DNA of 64,000 bases, from positions 124,001 to 188,000 of the forward strand of contig CAXXPQ010000002.1 in assembly GCA_963668655.2 (NCBI GenBank), given 5' to 3'. The position numbers and the translations under genes were made by a program. This DNA is from G963668655 sp963668655. GTDB taxonomy: Bacteria; Myxococcota_A; SURF-8. Shown here piece after piece: positions 48,332 to 58,425 of this stretch (the first letter of the stretch is position 1; every line of letters starts with the position of its first letter). A model generated the notes under the pieces. That model ran no database searches, was not told the origin of the DNA, and saw nothing but the letters and a program-made list of their open reading frames with translations.

Positions 48332-48866
48332 GGGTTGACCTCCCGTGTTTGCTGAATACACGTCCCCACTTCAACAACCCGGCTAGGCAGGATTCTAAGC
48401 CACGTAGATCAATATAGATCGTGAGAGGCAGCCGGGGCCGGTTGGTTCGTAGGCTTCACCACCCCCATAGAAAAGCCCCCAGAACACCCCTGTGAGCCAC
48501 GTTCCGATGTCCAGAGTCATTGTGTGCCGTCAATGAGAGAACGAGTCCCAGAGAGGCTTCTGTCGCTTCAGAGAGAGAAAAAACACCTGATGGGAAATCG
48601 TGCGGTGAAAGGAAGGTTCGGGTTCGGATTCCAGTAACCGCCCGATTAACCAAGTTCCCGGTTCCTGATCGGTCCCGGTACGATATTGGACACGTATGGA
48701 AACCTCGATGCCAAAATCAGAACCCTCTTTGAAAACGTCAGGGAGAATACCGGCAAAGCCGACACCGCCCCCCCTTTGGGGCCATCAAAGCCAATGACGG
48801 GATGATGGAACGGGAACAATGCCACCCATTCGTGTTTTCAACGGTCACGGCTTGTCACGGCCACCC
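48332..48866. other. gene-free right end of element copy 1
   Basis: 535 bases between the short recombinase gene and the element end. Only short frames without family or ribosome binding site are present. The last seven bases (to 48867) are the CCACCCG direct repeat. The region should contain the recombination half-site on this side. Confidence 0.4.
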
Positions 48867-48875
48867 GTCGTCGCC

Positions 48876-49322
48876 CTAGTACTCAAGTTCAGGTCGCCAT
48901 CCATGGGACACCTTGTGTATTAACATTTCATGATTCCAAATAGCGGCTATGGGTATCTGCCGTTCATTTTCACTGAGATCACTTTTGATATAACGATCAG
49001 ATTCACATTCAATAATCCAGTTCTCCACCTTTGTATTGGTTATTTTACCTCGTCTACGCAAACAACTTGGTATTTCCGATGGCGTTAGGTGACCTACTAT
49101 ATCTGCAAGTTTATGGTGTAATGCCGCACTAACGGGATAAAATGCAATATAGCTGTCTTTGAAAAGACTCGGCTCCGGCAATTTTTGCTCTGCCTGTACA
49201 TTAGGACATACAGTAACACATCCACCGAGCAATTCATGTTTTCCCAAGTAATGTAGATAAATCCATCCATTGGGGATTTCTATCTCTATGACGGAACCGG
49301 GTTTAGCTCTTTTTGGCATCAT
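48876..49322 (-). CDS. probable immunity protein (Imm26-like) for the GIY-YIG tip
   Basis: 148 residues. Its ATG overlaps the toxin-tip stop by 4 nt. The N-terminus (AKPGSVIEIEIPNGWIYLHY) has the GxxxxIPxxxGxxxY pattern I associate with Imm26-type immunity proteins; this family call is tentative. A beta-rich body ends in HKVSHGWRPELEY. Its TAG stop lies 8 nt before the element boundary, so the gene is untouched by the insertion. Confidence 0.7.
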   Translation of the reverse strand: MMPKRAKPGSVIEIEIPNGWIYLHYLGKHELLGGCVTVCPNVQAEQKLPEPSLFKDSYIAFYPVSAALHHKLADIVGHLTPSEIPSCLRRRGKITNTKVENWIIECESDRYIKSDLSENERQIPIAAIWNHEMLIHKVSHGWRPELEY

Positions 49323-50059
49323 TCATATCCTATTGACTTTAGAAGGTCATGTCCCTTTTGCAACTGTTGGGCGTATTCAGGCCTTGATTTGGCAATGCTA
49401 TTGATCCTGTTTAATAGGGTCCCCCCTTGTTTTTGCAGGCCGTGAATTTCGATTAGCACCTGTTCTACGGCACGTGCATCGTTTCTTGAAAGACCCGTTA
49501 ACAAAGGTTCAATCTCTATACCCTTTTGCCGGAGATGTTCTGCCGCCCGGCGAGCAAGATTGTTTGTTATGCCTGTATACTGGACGTTACCAGCGGCATC
49601 AAGCGAACGATAAACCGAGACATTGTCTGCCTTACCAACAACTTTCAGCCCACCAAAGGCAAGTCCCAAGTATAGGGCATCCGATGGATCTGGCACCCCG
49701 ATGGATGCCACCTGTAGTCCGACTTCACCGGTCTTAACGGCCTTGACACCGGCACTGTACATATTGCTGGCATGCTGTTGACCGTAAGATGTGACCCCAC
49801 TAAAGTCGGCGGTGGCGGGATTTCCGAAGACGGCGGCGTCATGTTTTTCCTTGGCCACCTTTTTCTGGATTCTGGTTTCGGCTTCTTCGACGGGGTCTTC
49901 TATCCCCGTGATATACTTAAAGAATCCCCACAGAGACGGACCATTATCAACGGCATCATCATCCTCATCATCCAACCCCGTGGGGTCGATCCGGTTCACC
50001 GGGTTCCCCCGACTATCCACCCGGCCATCAAGTTTCCAAAGTTCTGTTTTCGTTACCAT
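49319..50059 (-). CDS. displaced RHS tip with GIY-YIG (URI-fold) nuclease toxin
   Basis: 246 residues. The first 16 residues are encoded by element copy 2 and are the same as in the tip at 39672; they run in frame into the RHS end GNPVNRIDPTGLDDED. After an Ala-rich linker the toxin spans about 140-245: VSVYRSLDAAGNVQYTGITN (the two Tyr strands of GIY-YIG), NLARRAAEH (Arg), AVEQVLIEIHG (Glu) and LLNRINSIAKS (Asn). The fold cuts DNA with one metal ion and resembles the Tox-URI2 group. The extended -10 box is 15 nt before the ATG. The immunity gene overlaps its end. Confidence 0.85.
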   Translation of the reverse strand: MVTKTELWKLDGRVDSRGNPVNRIDPTGLDDEDDDAVDNGPSLWGFFKYITGIEDPVEEAETRIQKKVAKEKHDAAVFGNPATADFSGVTSYGQQHASNMYSAGVKAVKTGEVGLQVASIGVPDPSDALYLGLAFGGLKVVGKADNVSVYRSLDAAGNVQYTGITNNLARRAAEHLRQKGIEIEPLLTGLSRNDARAVEQVLIEIHGLQKQGGTLLNRINSIAKSRPEYAQQLQKGHDLLKSIGYE

Positions 50060-50487
50060 ATCAAGTGGTTACGGAGTATACCATAAAACCCTGATGCACT
50101 GATGCACTTTTTTTTGCTGATTTTGATGCACCATAACGCATCGACGCATCGATTGCATCGATGATGCATTATCGATGCATTCGACCGCCAACCCTCGATA
50201 CGGGAATTTCAGTAGAGTTTACCGTGGATTCCGGTCCATAGGATGCCCATTGGTCGTACAACCGAAGAAGCTCACAGGCCCCTGTTATCGGGTTCTGATG
50301 CATCAGCAGGGCTCCAGTGGCTGCTTTAGGCCAACAATCACCGTTAAGGTCGGGTGTCATCGTCGTCCGTCTGGAAGGCACTCTGAAGCCTCTCAGAGGC
50401 CACACAAAGCCCTGACAAGGCACACAGACCGGGTATTGGATGCACCCGGCCACGTGTCTTGAAGCATCAACCTGAATGCTGCCTGGG
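50060..50487. other. element end of copy 2: outward promoter and GATGCA cluster
   Basis: Same sequence as 40479-40906. The GATGCA cluster lies at 50092-50182. No gene is called. Confidence 0.5.
50075..50083 (-). promoter_or_regulatory. extended -10 promoter pointing out of element copy 2
   Basis: TGGTATACT on the minus strand, 15 nt upstream of the GIY-YIG tip ATG; the counterpart of 40494-40502. The tip mRNA would have a leader of about 8-10 nt and no Shine-Dalgarno. Confidence 0.5.
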
Positions 50488-51720
50488 TCAGTTCCCATCG
50501 TTTCCATCCAGCACCTTGATGGCCTCGAACTTCACGGCAGCATCCGACGAATACCGTCCATACCGTTTGACGGTGAGCTGGATGTCGGAGTGGCCTAGAA
50601 GTTCACTGACGATGGTTATCGGGACACCACGTGTCAGCAGGTCCACAGCAAACTTGTGCCGAAGACTGTGGAAGGTGACCCTGCCTTTCAGACCGGCAAT
50701 TTCAATGGCCGGGTAGAAGTAGCCCCTGCCTCGACTCTGCTCGGTGTCCACCCGGTAGAAGGGGTAATAGGGGCTGCCCCCACGGTTCGGGAACACGAGG
50801 TCATCGTCATCATGGGGATGCTTCTCGAAGACCAGTTCCAGAATCGTCTTCACCCTGGCAGACATGGGGATTTCCCGGCTCCTGCCATGCTTGGGCTTCC
50901 ACAGTTCCCCGTTCACCATTCTGGACTTCGGTTGGGACTCAACCCTGATGGTTCCACGTTTCCAATCCACCGACCGCCAGCTAAGAGTGAACACCTCGGC
51001 CCGTCTCATGCCCGTCTGCGCCGTGAACTCGATGACCTCCGGCAAGTAGGGGGCATGGTCCCGAAGGCTCTCAGCAGCTTTTTGCAGGGCTTTGTACTGG
51101 TCATCCGAAGGTGGTACGACCATTGTGCTGTCATCCTGGGGCAGCAGGTCGAAGTAGGGTTTGGTCTTCACCACACCCTCTCTGAAAGCCAGGTTCAGAG
51201 CCGACTTCAGGCACTGTAGGCTTTTGTTGATGGTGGCATTCTTCAGAGTCTTGACCCTGGGTTTTCGGAAGCCGCCCGTCAGGGTCTTGGCAAACGACAT
51301 GGCCCCGTTGGTTTTCATCTTCTCACAGAACCAGTTAATGGTTCTGGTTTCAAGACATTCAGCCAGGGGCTTGTCCCCCAGGTAGTACAGCAGGTACTGC
51401 CACCTGTGTTCGCTGGTGTAACGGGTGTTGTCATTCTGGATGGACTTGCTGTACTCAACCCATCGATGGTGGAACCAATCCCGAAGGGTCGTGGCTTCGC
51501 CGAAGTCTTCAGGGGGTGACGACAGGCTTGTTTTTATACGTTCCATGCCTGCCGGGCTCGGATTGTAGGGTGACCGTTCGGGGATGCTTAGTTGGATGCC
51601 GAGGTCACGTTCAGTCAGTTCAGCATCGGCACGGGTGCCGGTTACTCGTTTCGTCTTCCGGTTTCCGTTCCGCTGAATCTGAACCAGCCATTTGTCGTTG
51701 TCGAGTTGTTTGATGGACAT
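50488..51720 (-). CDS. tyrosine integrase, element copy 2
   Basis: 410 residues, the same protein as at 40907 apart from Arg for Cys in NDNTRYTSEHRW (codon at 51421-51423). That position lies in the core-binding domain, away from the catalytic residues. All active-site residues are present, so both copies should be able to make working integrase, and either could act on both elements in trans. Confidence 0.9.
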   Translation of the reverse strand: MSIKQLDNDKWLVQIQRNGNRKTKRVTGTRADAELTERDLGIQLSIPERSPYNPSPAGMERIKTSLSSPPEDFGEATTLRDWFHHRWVEYSKSIQNDNTRYTSEHRWQYLLYYLGDKPLAECLETRTINWFCEKMKTNGAMSFAKTLTGGFRKPRVKTLKNATINKSLQCLKSALNLAFREGVVKTKPYFDLLPQDDSTMVVPPSDDQYKALQKAAESLRDHAPYLPEVIEFTAQTGMRRAEVFTLSWRSVDWKRGTIRVESQPKSRMVNGELWKPKHGRSREIPMSARVKTILELVFEKHPHDDDDLVFPNRGGSPYYPFYRVDTEQSRGRGYFYPAIEIAGLKGRVTFHSLRHKFAVDLLTRGVPITIVSELLGHSDIQLTVKRYGRYSSDAAVKFEAIKVLDGNDGN

Positions 51721-51984
51721 CGTTCGTTCCTTCTCTGTGGGGTTTGTCATCAATGTGACTGGATTCATCCCAACCACAGCAGACTCTACCCACCGGGTCA
51801 CTCATCCTGTTCAGTCGCATCACGATTTTTCGAATTTTGTCCAACAATCGGGTTCCGAGAATGGTCTGTAAGCCACGTTCTCTCCCCGGTTGGCTGTCCG
51901 GGCCTCAGTCATTCGGTACCTTTCCGGCTTCAATCGTGTCATCACCAGACGGATTCCCAAAATTCTGGGCTTTCGTCTTAGTCA

Positions 51985-52221
51985 TCACCCATTCACCATG
52001 GGCTCAGGTTCTGGAAGAATTTCCATCAAATCCGTTCCACCGTCGGAAAGGTTTTTCAGTCCATAAGCAATTCCGGTAGCATTTTCCAAATCACCACCGG
52101 CCAGACGAATCTGGCCGATGGTGACACCGTCGTCTTCGACGATGACTTTGACGATGTGTTCGGTTTCACTGCCTTCGATGCCGTCACCCCGGCAAACCTG
52201 GATTCTGAAAAGTTTGTCCAT
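51985..52221 (-). CDS. small acidic hypothetical protein, element copy 2
   Basis: The 78-residue product is identical to that at 42404, with the same AGGAAA site before the ATG at 52221. No family recognised. Confidence 0.55.
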   Translation of the reverse strand: MDKLFRIQVCRGDGIEGSETEHIVKVIVEDDGVTIGQIRLAGGDLENATGIAYGLKNLSDGGTDLMEILPEPEPMVNG

Positions 52222-52234
52222 AAAGTTTCCTATC

Positions 52235-52927
52235 TCAGTGAACGTCATCACTGCCATTGTCGGCATTTCCATCAGCATTGATATCCGGGTCACCAGCAAT
52301 TATGGCCAAAGCCAACCTGGTGAGGCTCACGTCGGCATACCAGAGGTCACCGGGAGTCGCCTCCCTACCGGGGTAGTCAACCGTAATCAGGCCGTGCTTG
52401 ATGAGGGGGTTGCTGACCTGGAACAGTCTTCGATACCTCAACCAGTCCTCGACACCTGCCGGTTGCAGCAGGCTGACGACCTCTTGAATCTGAAGGGTTC
52501 CGCTGAAGACACCCATGGTGGCATAGATGTCCATGGATAAAGGTGCCGACACCGCCGGAAGGGCAAGAGCCAACAGGATGAATCGTTCGTCCGGGGATAG
52601 CTGATACCGTTCAGTAAGTACATCCAGCCCCAGCTTGAAGGTTCCAGCCTTACGATGGGTTTCCAGTTTGGCATCCACTGCCTGCCGGGTTGCTTCAACG
52701 TCCTTTTGAAGCCCGCCAAGTCGCCGGTTCAGTTCCTTGGATGCCACATTCTCTGCTTCGCCCACTCGGCTGGTGCTGGGGCTGACATCATCCGTTCCTC
52801 GGCCTTCAAATCGACGTTCAAGGTCCAGCAGACTGACATGCAATCTGAGCCAGCTGAACTCGGCATCCAGGTAGGCAGCATCAGAGTGGTACGGCTCCTG
52901 TTTCCTCGCAGATTCATTCGTGGTCAT
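52235..52927 (-). CDS. winged-helix protein, element copy 2
   Basis: 230 residues, identical to the protein at 42654. It looks like an ATPase-associated winged helix without the ATPase; neither element copy, nor anything else in the window, encodes a matching Cdc48-like ATPase that could be its partner. Confidence 0.55.
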   Translation of the reverse strand: MTTNESARKQEPYHSDAAYLDAEFSWLRLHVSLLDLERRFEGRGTDDVSPSTSRVGEAENVASKELNRRLGGLQKDVEATRQAVDAKLETHRKAGTFKLGLDVLTERYQLSPDERFILLALALPAVSAPLSMDIYATMGVFSGTLQIQEVVSLLQPAGVEDWLRYRRLFQVSNPLIKHGLITVDYPGREATPGDLWYADVSLTRLALAIIAGDPDINADGNADNGSDDVH

Positions 52928-53081
52928 TTTTAGGTCCTCTCTACGTCAGGGTTGAGTTGGCAACCCCGACCGACAGAAACCGGGGCCTATAGTTCAACAA
53001 CCCGGAACCAGGGGAAACTAAGCCGGAGAATTTGCCGAGGATGAATATTGGTATCCGCCCTCCCGACGTTTCGCAGAAACA

Positions 53082-53366
53082 GGGTACGACAGGGTACGAG
53101 TAGGGTTTCGTTCGTACCCTGCTTAACTACTTGTAATCACTTATCTAAAGGTGGTTCAGGGCACGAGGGTACGATAAATCACCAAACTTTTGTTTTGAGG
53201 AAAATAAAGAAGCCGAGAGACACCCAGGGGCAGGATGACTGTGTGTTCTCCCGAGAGTAATAGTTTGGCAAAACTCGTACCCTCGTACCCTGTTTTTAGA
53301 TAAGCACTTGGTATTACAGATAAATAACAGGGTACGACAGTTTTTCCCTCGTACCCTGTCGTACCC
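53082..53366. repeat. iteron array, probable replication origin of element copy 2
   Basis: Same nine GGGTACGA sites as 43501-43785, four forward and five reverse. Two such origins in the chromosome would need control by the element's regulators to avoid unscheduled firing. Confidence 0.7.
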
Positions 53367-53381
53367 TGTCCATGGGAAACC

Positions 53382-56297
53382 TCAGTTCAAGGTTGGATTA
53401 TCAGAGTCGGTGTCCGAGGATGTGTCAAGCATCGTGACTCCATCCAGGTCATCCACCAAGCGGCGAGTTACCGGCCACAGGGTCACACCGTTGGATTTCC
53501 GAGTCTTCAGCCCCTCTCTGGCAATTCGTTCCCGGAGTGTCGACAGCAACCTTCTGGTTTCATTCTGACTCATGCCTCCAGCAGCATTTCGGATGGTGTC
53601 GGTCATCTCGGACTGTGGAGTCCGACCTGCCGGGTCGATTTCGAAGAGTTCGTCGAAGCTGCTTTCCAGGGGGTCGATGTTTTCGAAGGTCTTGTTGGAT
53701 TCGTTCAGCTTGTCTTTGGCTGTACCCTCTAACCAGATAGGATGCCCCTGCCGGGCCAATTCAGCAGCTTGAGCCCAAAGTTGCTGTAAATCCAATCCAT
53801 GTTCCACGTTGCAGGATGTAACCGGCACGGTCCAGAAACGGCGGTTGCCCGTGGAGTCCATCAAAAAGCTGGTTGGATTGACGGACCCGGCAAAAACAGT
53901 TCGGCGACAATATTCTTCTTCCCGGCGTTCGTACGCCGACCGGTAGGTGTCGGTCTTCTCGGTTATGAAGGACTTCAATCTGGCGATATCGGCCTTACGA
54001 AAGGTGGCGTCCAACTCACCCAGTTCACAGACGGCATACCTTGTAGCCCTTTGGACACTATCCCTGGAGGACGGGTCCAGAAGCACTCCTTCTTTGGCCC
54101 AGCCCAGACCTGGCGGCAACAGAGACATCAGCCATCGGGTTTTGCAGGCGTCCTGAGAACCCTGTAAAACCAACACTCCCTGAGCTGCAATCCCTTCTCG
54201 TGCTGTGCCGGGAATGGAAACTGCTTTGGCGGCCGTCACCAACCAGGTTCTCAGTAGCGTTAAGGTCAAGTCCCTATCCGAGCCCGGAGCCAGACTCAGG
54301 GAATCCAGCAGCACTCCGACACGGTCCCGGCCATCCCAAGGTTTCGCCATCATCCACTCGTAGACGGGATGATAACCGTTCTCTGCCTGGATGATGGACA
54401 AATGGTCTTCCACTGCGGCAACTTGAAGACCATGTTTTCGAGCCAAAGTTCGGATGTAGGACCATCCGGCATTCTCCGAAGCCTCAGACACCACCCAAGC
54501 TCCAGGCACGTTATACTCAGCTTTGTGTCTCATCAAGTCGTAGCGAACGTCTATCTGGTAGAAGTCAAGCATGGCTCGGGTGTTTTCGATGGCATGGGGG
54601 ACCGGGATAGAACTCCCATCTTTCCTTTTCACCGTCACAGGCCACTGGGGGCCGGGTCTCTGTTTACCTCCCGGCTTTTCGGCGGGTGCTTCGTTCGCGG
54701 AACGGTCACAATACCGAGCCACGGTCTCCTCACCAAGCTCGTCCACCAGCCATTCCATGAGGTCTTTTGTTGTATGTCCGTGGGAGTGAAAGCAGTTGAA
54801 CCCTCCCGATTTACCCCCGGCGGGGTCCACCACTCCGGCGGAGTCTTTGGATGCATCGGAATGCAACTCGGCCCAAGGACAACGAATGTCGTGCCAGCCG
54901 TCACCTCTTGAAGACCGGTAAATCCCGGCTTCCGACAGCAACTCAACCCACTTAACGGTACGCATATCCCAGCTACCCTGAGTCCTGACGGCAGGACGAG
55001 TTCCCAGCGGCGGCAGTTCCTTGACCTCATCCCGTGTGATTTTGTCGGGGTCGAAGGGTTCGAAGGGGGGAAAGACAAACACCTTTTCAGGGTCGTCCTT
55101 CAAAGCAACCCGTTTTTCCTCACCTGCTTCAAGCAGCTGCTTTTTGGTTTTAGCCACCCACACCCTGAGCTTGGGCTCAATGTCCATCCACTCCAGGTCG
55201 TTCGGGTTCATTCTCTGACGAAGTTCTGGAGTTATGCTCGGCCTAGGGTCTACTCCCGTAACCCCCTTGATGCGTAAACAGGTTTCTACGAACTCCAAAC
55301 CCGTGACAAGACTCCACCAGTACTCCGGTGCTTTTTCAGCCTCCCACTTCGGCATTTCTCTGCTGCTATTCTTGGGAACCAGCTTCCTGAACTGAAGCAG
55401 CAGGTCCAGATAGGCCATGGTTCCATCTCGAACAGCGGACCACTCAGGGCTCTGGAAGTCTCCTACGTTTTCTCGGCCAATAAGCTTGGCGGCCTGATAC
55501 CAGCTTTTGTATTCGTTCCATTCTTCCTCTGATGGAACATCCCGCCCCCAAGCTTCAACGAACTTAGCCACCGTCCACTTTGTACTGCGTTGTGACTCAT
55601 GGGAAATGTGTACGTCAAAGGGGTCTTGGGGTTCCTTCTGATGTTTGAACCCTGGTAGACGTAGCGGCTGTTTGGGGCTGGCGGCTGCCGGGTCGGCTCT
55701 CAGCTTGATGGCAGCCAGCCTGGAAAGACTTATGGCCTCAGCCAAGTCGATGATGGTTTCCGTCACCCAGTAGCAATGGTCGCCGTTCTTACTCTGGACA
55801 ATCACATCCGGCTCAGGTCCACCCATTTCAGGCGACCAGCGGCCATCATCCATATCGGCGGCAATGGCCACTACCTCAGTGACCTCCTTCGTATCGGCGT
55901 CGACAAGGTTCGGGCACCATGACACGGCGAACCCGTGTTTGTTTGACTCCGACATCTGCCAAGGCATTTCCTCACCCAAGGTCGTGTCGTCGATGGGCCA
56001 CATCTTCACCATCGGTCCGATGCCACTGGGTGTACTGCCTCCTCCAAGCCTGGCGAAGGCACTTTCATGGTCGGCGTAAATGTTGACACGAATATTCTGG
56101 GAACCGGCGCCTCGAATACGACGTACGAGTTGTAATGCGGGATGGGGTTCAGCATTCGAAATAATCTCATCAATGACATCATCATCAATCGGTTCCACCA
56201 CCCAGCTTGTCTCCTGGAGAATCGTGTCGGGGGGAACCTGGAGGTTTTCCGTCTGGACATCCTGGTCCGGGATTGGTAAAATACTCCTATTGTGCAT
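53382..56297 (-). CDS. primase-helicase, element copy 2
   Basis: 971 residues, identical to the protein at 43801 including the unusual Walker A (GSQDACKT). The PrimPol motifs, zinc motif and VapE/D5-like core are all kept. The frame is intact in both copies, so neither has begun to decay. Confidence 0.85.
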   Translation of the reverse strand: MHNRSILPIPDQDVQTENLQVPPDTILQETSWVVEPIDDDVIDEIISNAEPHPALQLVRRIRGAGSQNIRVNIYADHESAFARLGGGSTPSGIGPMVKMWPIDDTTLGEEMPWQMSESNKHGFAVSWCPNLVDADTKEVTEVVAIAADMDDGRWSPEMGGPEPDVIVQSKNGDHCYWVTETIIDLAEAISLSRLAAIKLRADPAAASPKQPLRLPGFKHQKEPQDPFDVHISHESQRSTKWTVAKFVEAWGRDVPSEEEWNEYKSWYQAAKLIGRENVGDFQSPEWSAVRDGTMAYLDLLLQFRKLVPKNSSREMPKWEAEKAPEYWWSLVTGLEFVETCLRIKGVTGVDPRPSITPELRQRMNPNDLEWMDIEPKLRVWVAKTKKQLLEAGEEKRVALKDDPEKVFVFPPFEPFDPDKITRDEVKELPPLGTRPAVRTQGSWDMRTVKWVELLSEAGIYRSSRGDGWHDIRCPWAELHSDASKDSAGVVDPAGGKSGGFNCFHSHGHTTKDLMEWLVDELGEETVARYCDRSANEAPAEKPGGKQRPGPQWPVTVKRKDGSSIPVPHAIENTRAMLDFYQIDVRYDLMRHKAEYNVPGAWVVSEASENAGWSYIRTLARKHGLQVAAVEDHLSIIQAENGYHPVYEWMMAKPWDGRDRVGVLLDSLSLAPGSDRDLTLTLLRTWLVTAAKAVSIPGTAREGIAAQGVLVLQGSQDACKTRWLMSLLPPGLGWAKEGVLLDPSSRDSVQRATRYAVCELGELDATFRKADIARLKSFITEKTDTYRSAYERREEEYCRRTVFAGSVNPTSFLMDSTGNRRFWTVPVTSCNVEHGLDLQQLWAQAAELARQGHPIWLEGTAKDKLNESNKTFENIDPLESSFDELFEIDPAGRTPQSEMTDTIRNAAGGMSQNETRRLLSTLRERIAREGLKTRKSNGVTLWPVTRRLVDDLDGVTMLDTSSDTDSDNPTLN

Positions 56298-56463
56298 CTT
56301 CTATCTCCTGTTATCCAGCAGGTTTCTATTAAAGGTTCGGCTGCGCCAACAGCCGGGCTTTTTTACGTTCATGGGCCGAAGCTTCAACAATGGCGGACTT
56401 CGGGGCCTACCACCCCTACTATTATGGTATTGGTCGGCATTCATCGGCCTACGTCCCACGGCT

Positions 56464-56703
56464 TTAAGCATTGATGGCGGTTGCAGCTTCTGGTGTGGCG
56501 TCAGCATCATCCGACGTGATTTTCAGCCCCAGCTTCTCAGCGGCTTCCATGACCTCATCCGGGTCGAACCTCCAGCAGCGGTCATGTACGGTGACATAGG
56601 GCAGCAGCCCGTACCGGCACAGATACCGAACCGTGGGCTCGGTGGCCTTCAGGTTGGCGGCCACCTGCTTAGTGGTCCACCATGTGGTTTTAGATGGATT
56701 CAT
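56464..56703 (-). CDS. excisionase/MerR-like helix-turn-helix protein, element copy 2
   Basis: 79 residues, identical to the protein at 46883; GGGAGG precedes the ATG. Its helix-turn-helix is TTKQVAANLKATEPTVRYL. Confidence 0.75.
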   Translation of the reverse strand: MNPSKTTWWTTKQVAANLKATEPTVRYLCRYGLLPYVTVHDRCWRFDPDEVMEAAEKLGLKITSDDADATPEAATAINA

Positions 56704-56877
56704 TTTTTACCTCCCGGTGTCTTGTGAAGACGTGATTTCAGGAGGGTTCTGAAAAACAGAAAACCCACAACTGGAACCACGTCATTACACAGCCTTCTCT
56801 TTTGAAAAGGCGACTTCGTAAATGACAAGTTCCCGGTGCGGGCTTGGTTTTTCCTCACAATAGCCGGGTAGGGCGTC

Positions 56878-56901
56878 AGTCACACATTTCTCTGTGTGAC
56901 T
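56878..56901. promoter_or_regulatory. inverted repeat upstream of the HTH gene, element copy 2
   Basis: AGTCACACA / TGTGTGACT around a 6-nt loop, counterpart of 47297-47320. The second palindrome is at 57060-57072. The rest of 56704-57291 shows no gene. Confidence 0.45.
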
Positions 56902-57291
56902 TCATAAGAGTACGTCACTTTTGTGGAATATGTCAACAACATATTTCAATGAAGTTGGAATTGTTTGCTCCGTATCAAGCCGACATTCAAACCTGCACGC
57001 ACTTCAATGTGAAAACCCCTAAACGGTATGCAAGATGACATGAACCTTTGTGTCTTTGCGTGTATTATACACAAAGTAACCCCAAAACAATGGTGGGGGT
57101 TTGACACCTTTTACAGGCTAGAGCTTCAAACAGGTTGTCAGCTATGGCGATGTCATACTCGGAGGGATAGACGTTGGAGTCCAGTGTCGTCTTCTACATG
57201 GAACATGCGACTCGGAACCACAATCATTGAGGTTTTCAGCCACAAATCAGGTCTTTCACGACAACGGAGTTGCACGTTTCACGAAAGGCAC

Positions 57292-57912
57292 CTAACAGGG
57301 GATGTCCTGAACGGCTGTAAGAACGTCAGAAAGGCTGGGGTGGGTGTAAATGCTAGTGGTTGAAGGACTGCTATGACGGGCGGCCTGCTGGACCAACCTC
57401 AAGTCACCCGATGACCTCCACAACGACGTGCAGAACGTATGGCGTAACGAATGGAATGTCAACGTCCTGTCGAAGCCACAACGTTGCTGCCATACCTTAA
57501 AGAGATGCTGAACGGTTCTCCCAGAGATTTGACCCCCACCGGCCTTGCCATTCTTCCCACCACCACGACTTTGGAACAGAGGGGCTTCAGGCTCCACGGA
57601 CTCACCCCGGTCGGCTTTCCACCTCAAGTATGCTGACACCTTACGTCGGAGCCTGTCAGGCAGGCCGATGGTGCCCGGCTTGTTGCCCTTGGTGGTTTCC
57701 GGTCGGAGTTCCCAGACTCCCTTGGCTCCCTTGCCATTCTTTACGTCGGAGATGTTTAGGCTGACAATCTCACTTAGCCTTAACCCCGTACCCAAGGCAA
57801 TGGCCAGAATGAGATGGTCCCGAAGGTCAGCCTCACTTCTGCTGGTGGCTGCCAGCAGAGCCGATACTTCAGCTTCCGTCAATGTTGTCGGGGTTCGGTT
57901 GGTATGTTTCAT
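57292..57912 (-). CDS. short tyrosine recombinase (catalytic domain only), element copy 2
   Basis: 206 residues, identical to the protein at 47711, with the ATG at 57912 behind GGGAGG. Catalytic Arg, HxxR, His and Tyr are all present. Confidence 0.85.
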   Translation of the reverse strand: MKHTNRTPTTLTEAEVSALLAATSRSEADLRDHLILAIALGTGLRLSEIVSLNISDVKNGKGAKGVWELRPETTKGNKPGTIGLPDRLRRKVSAYLRWKADRGESVEPEAPLFQSRGGGKNGKAGGGQISGRTVQHLFKVWQQRCGFDRTLTFHSLRHTFCTSLWRSSGDLRLVQQAARHSSPSTTSIYTHPSLSDVLTAVQDIPC

Positions 57913-58425
57913 GGGTTGACCTCCCGTGTTTGCTGAATACACGTCCCCACTTCAACAACCCGGCTAGGCAGGATTCTAAGCCACGTAGATCAATATAGAT
58001 CGTGAGAGGCAGCCGGGGCCGGTTGGTTCGTAGGCTTCACCACCCCCATAGAAAAGCCCCCAGAACACCCCTGTGAGCCACGTTCCGATGTCCAGAGTCA
58101 TTGTGTGCCGTCAATGAGAGAACGAGTCCCAGAGAGGCTTCTGTCGCTTCAGAGAGAGAAAAAACACCTGATGGGAAATCGTGCGGTGAAAGGAAGGTTC
58201 GGGTTCGGATTCCAGTAACCGCCCGATTAACCAAGTTCCCGGTTCCTGATCGGTCCCGGTACGATATTGGACACGTATGGAAACCTCGATGCCAAAATCA
58301 GAACCCTCTTTGAAAACGTCAGGGAGAATACCGGCAAAGCCGACACCGCCCCCCCTTTGGGGCCATCAAAGCCAATGACGGGATGATGGAACGGGAACAA
58401 TGCCACCCATTCGTGTTTTCAACGG
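57913..58425. other. gene-free right end of element copy 2
   Basis: Same sequence as in copy 1 (48332 onward). At the very end, the last five codons (GRDKP and stop) of the adjoining immunity gene are read from element DNA. Confidence 0.4.

Larger units (their letters stand above)
40414..48867 (-). mobile_element. 8,454-bp integrative element, copy 1
   Basis: Identical to 49995-58448 (offset 9,581) except for one base noticed at 41842/51423. Outside these limits the sequences diverge. Reading on the minus strand: small tyrosine recombinase, HTH protein, primase-helicase, iteron array, winged-helix protein, 78-residue protein, full tyrosine integrase, then an outward promoter and ATG fused to an RHS tip. 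The left limit falls inside the RHS codons GNPV and so may be a few bases off. A 7-bp direct repeat CCACCCG (40436-40442 and 48861-48867) marks the likely crossover core. Size and gene content resemble phage satellites or small integrative elements with their own replication. Confidence 0.85.

Noticed and set aside
48600..48660. tRNA gene suggested by GGTTCGGATTCC (also at 58195-58220)
   Set aside because: The flanking bases do not form a T-stem, and no acceptor or anticodon arms can be drawn.
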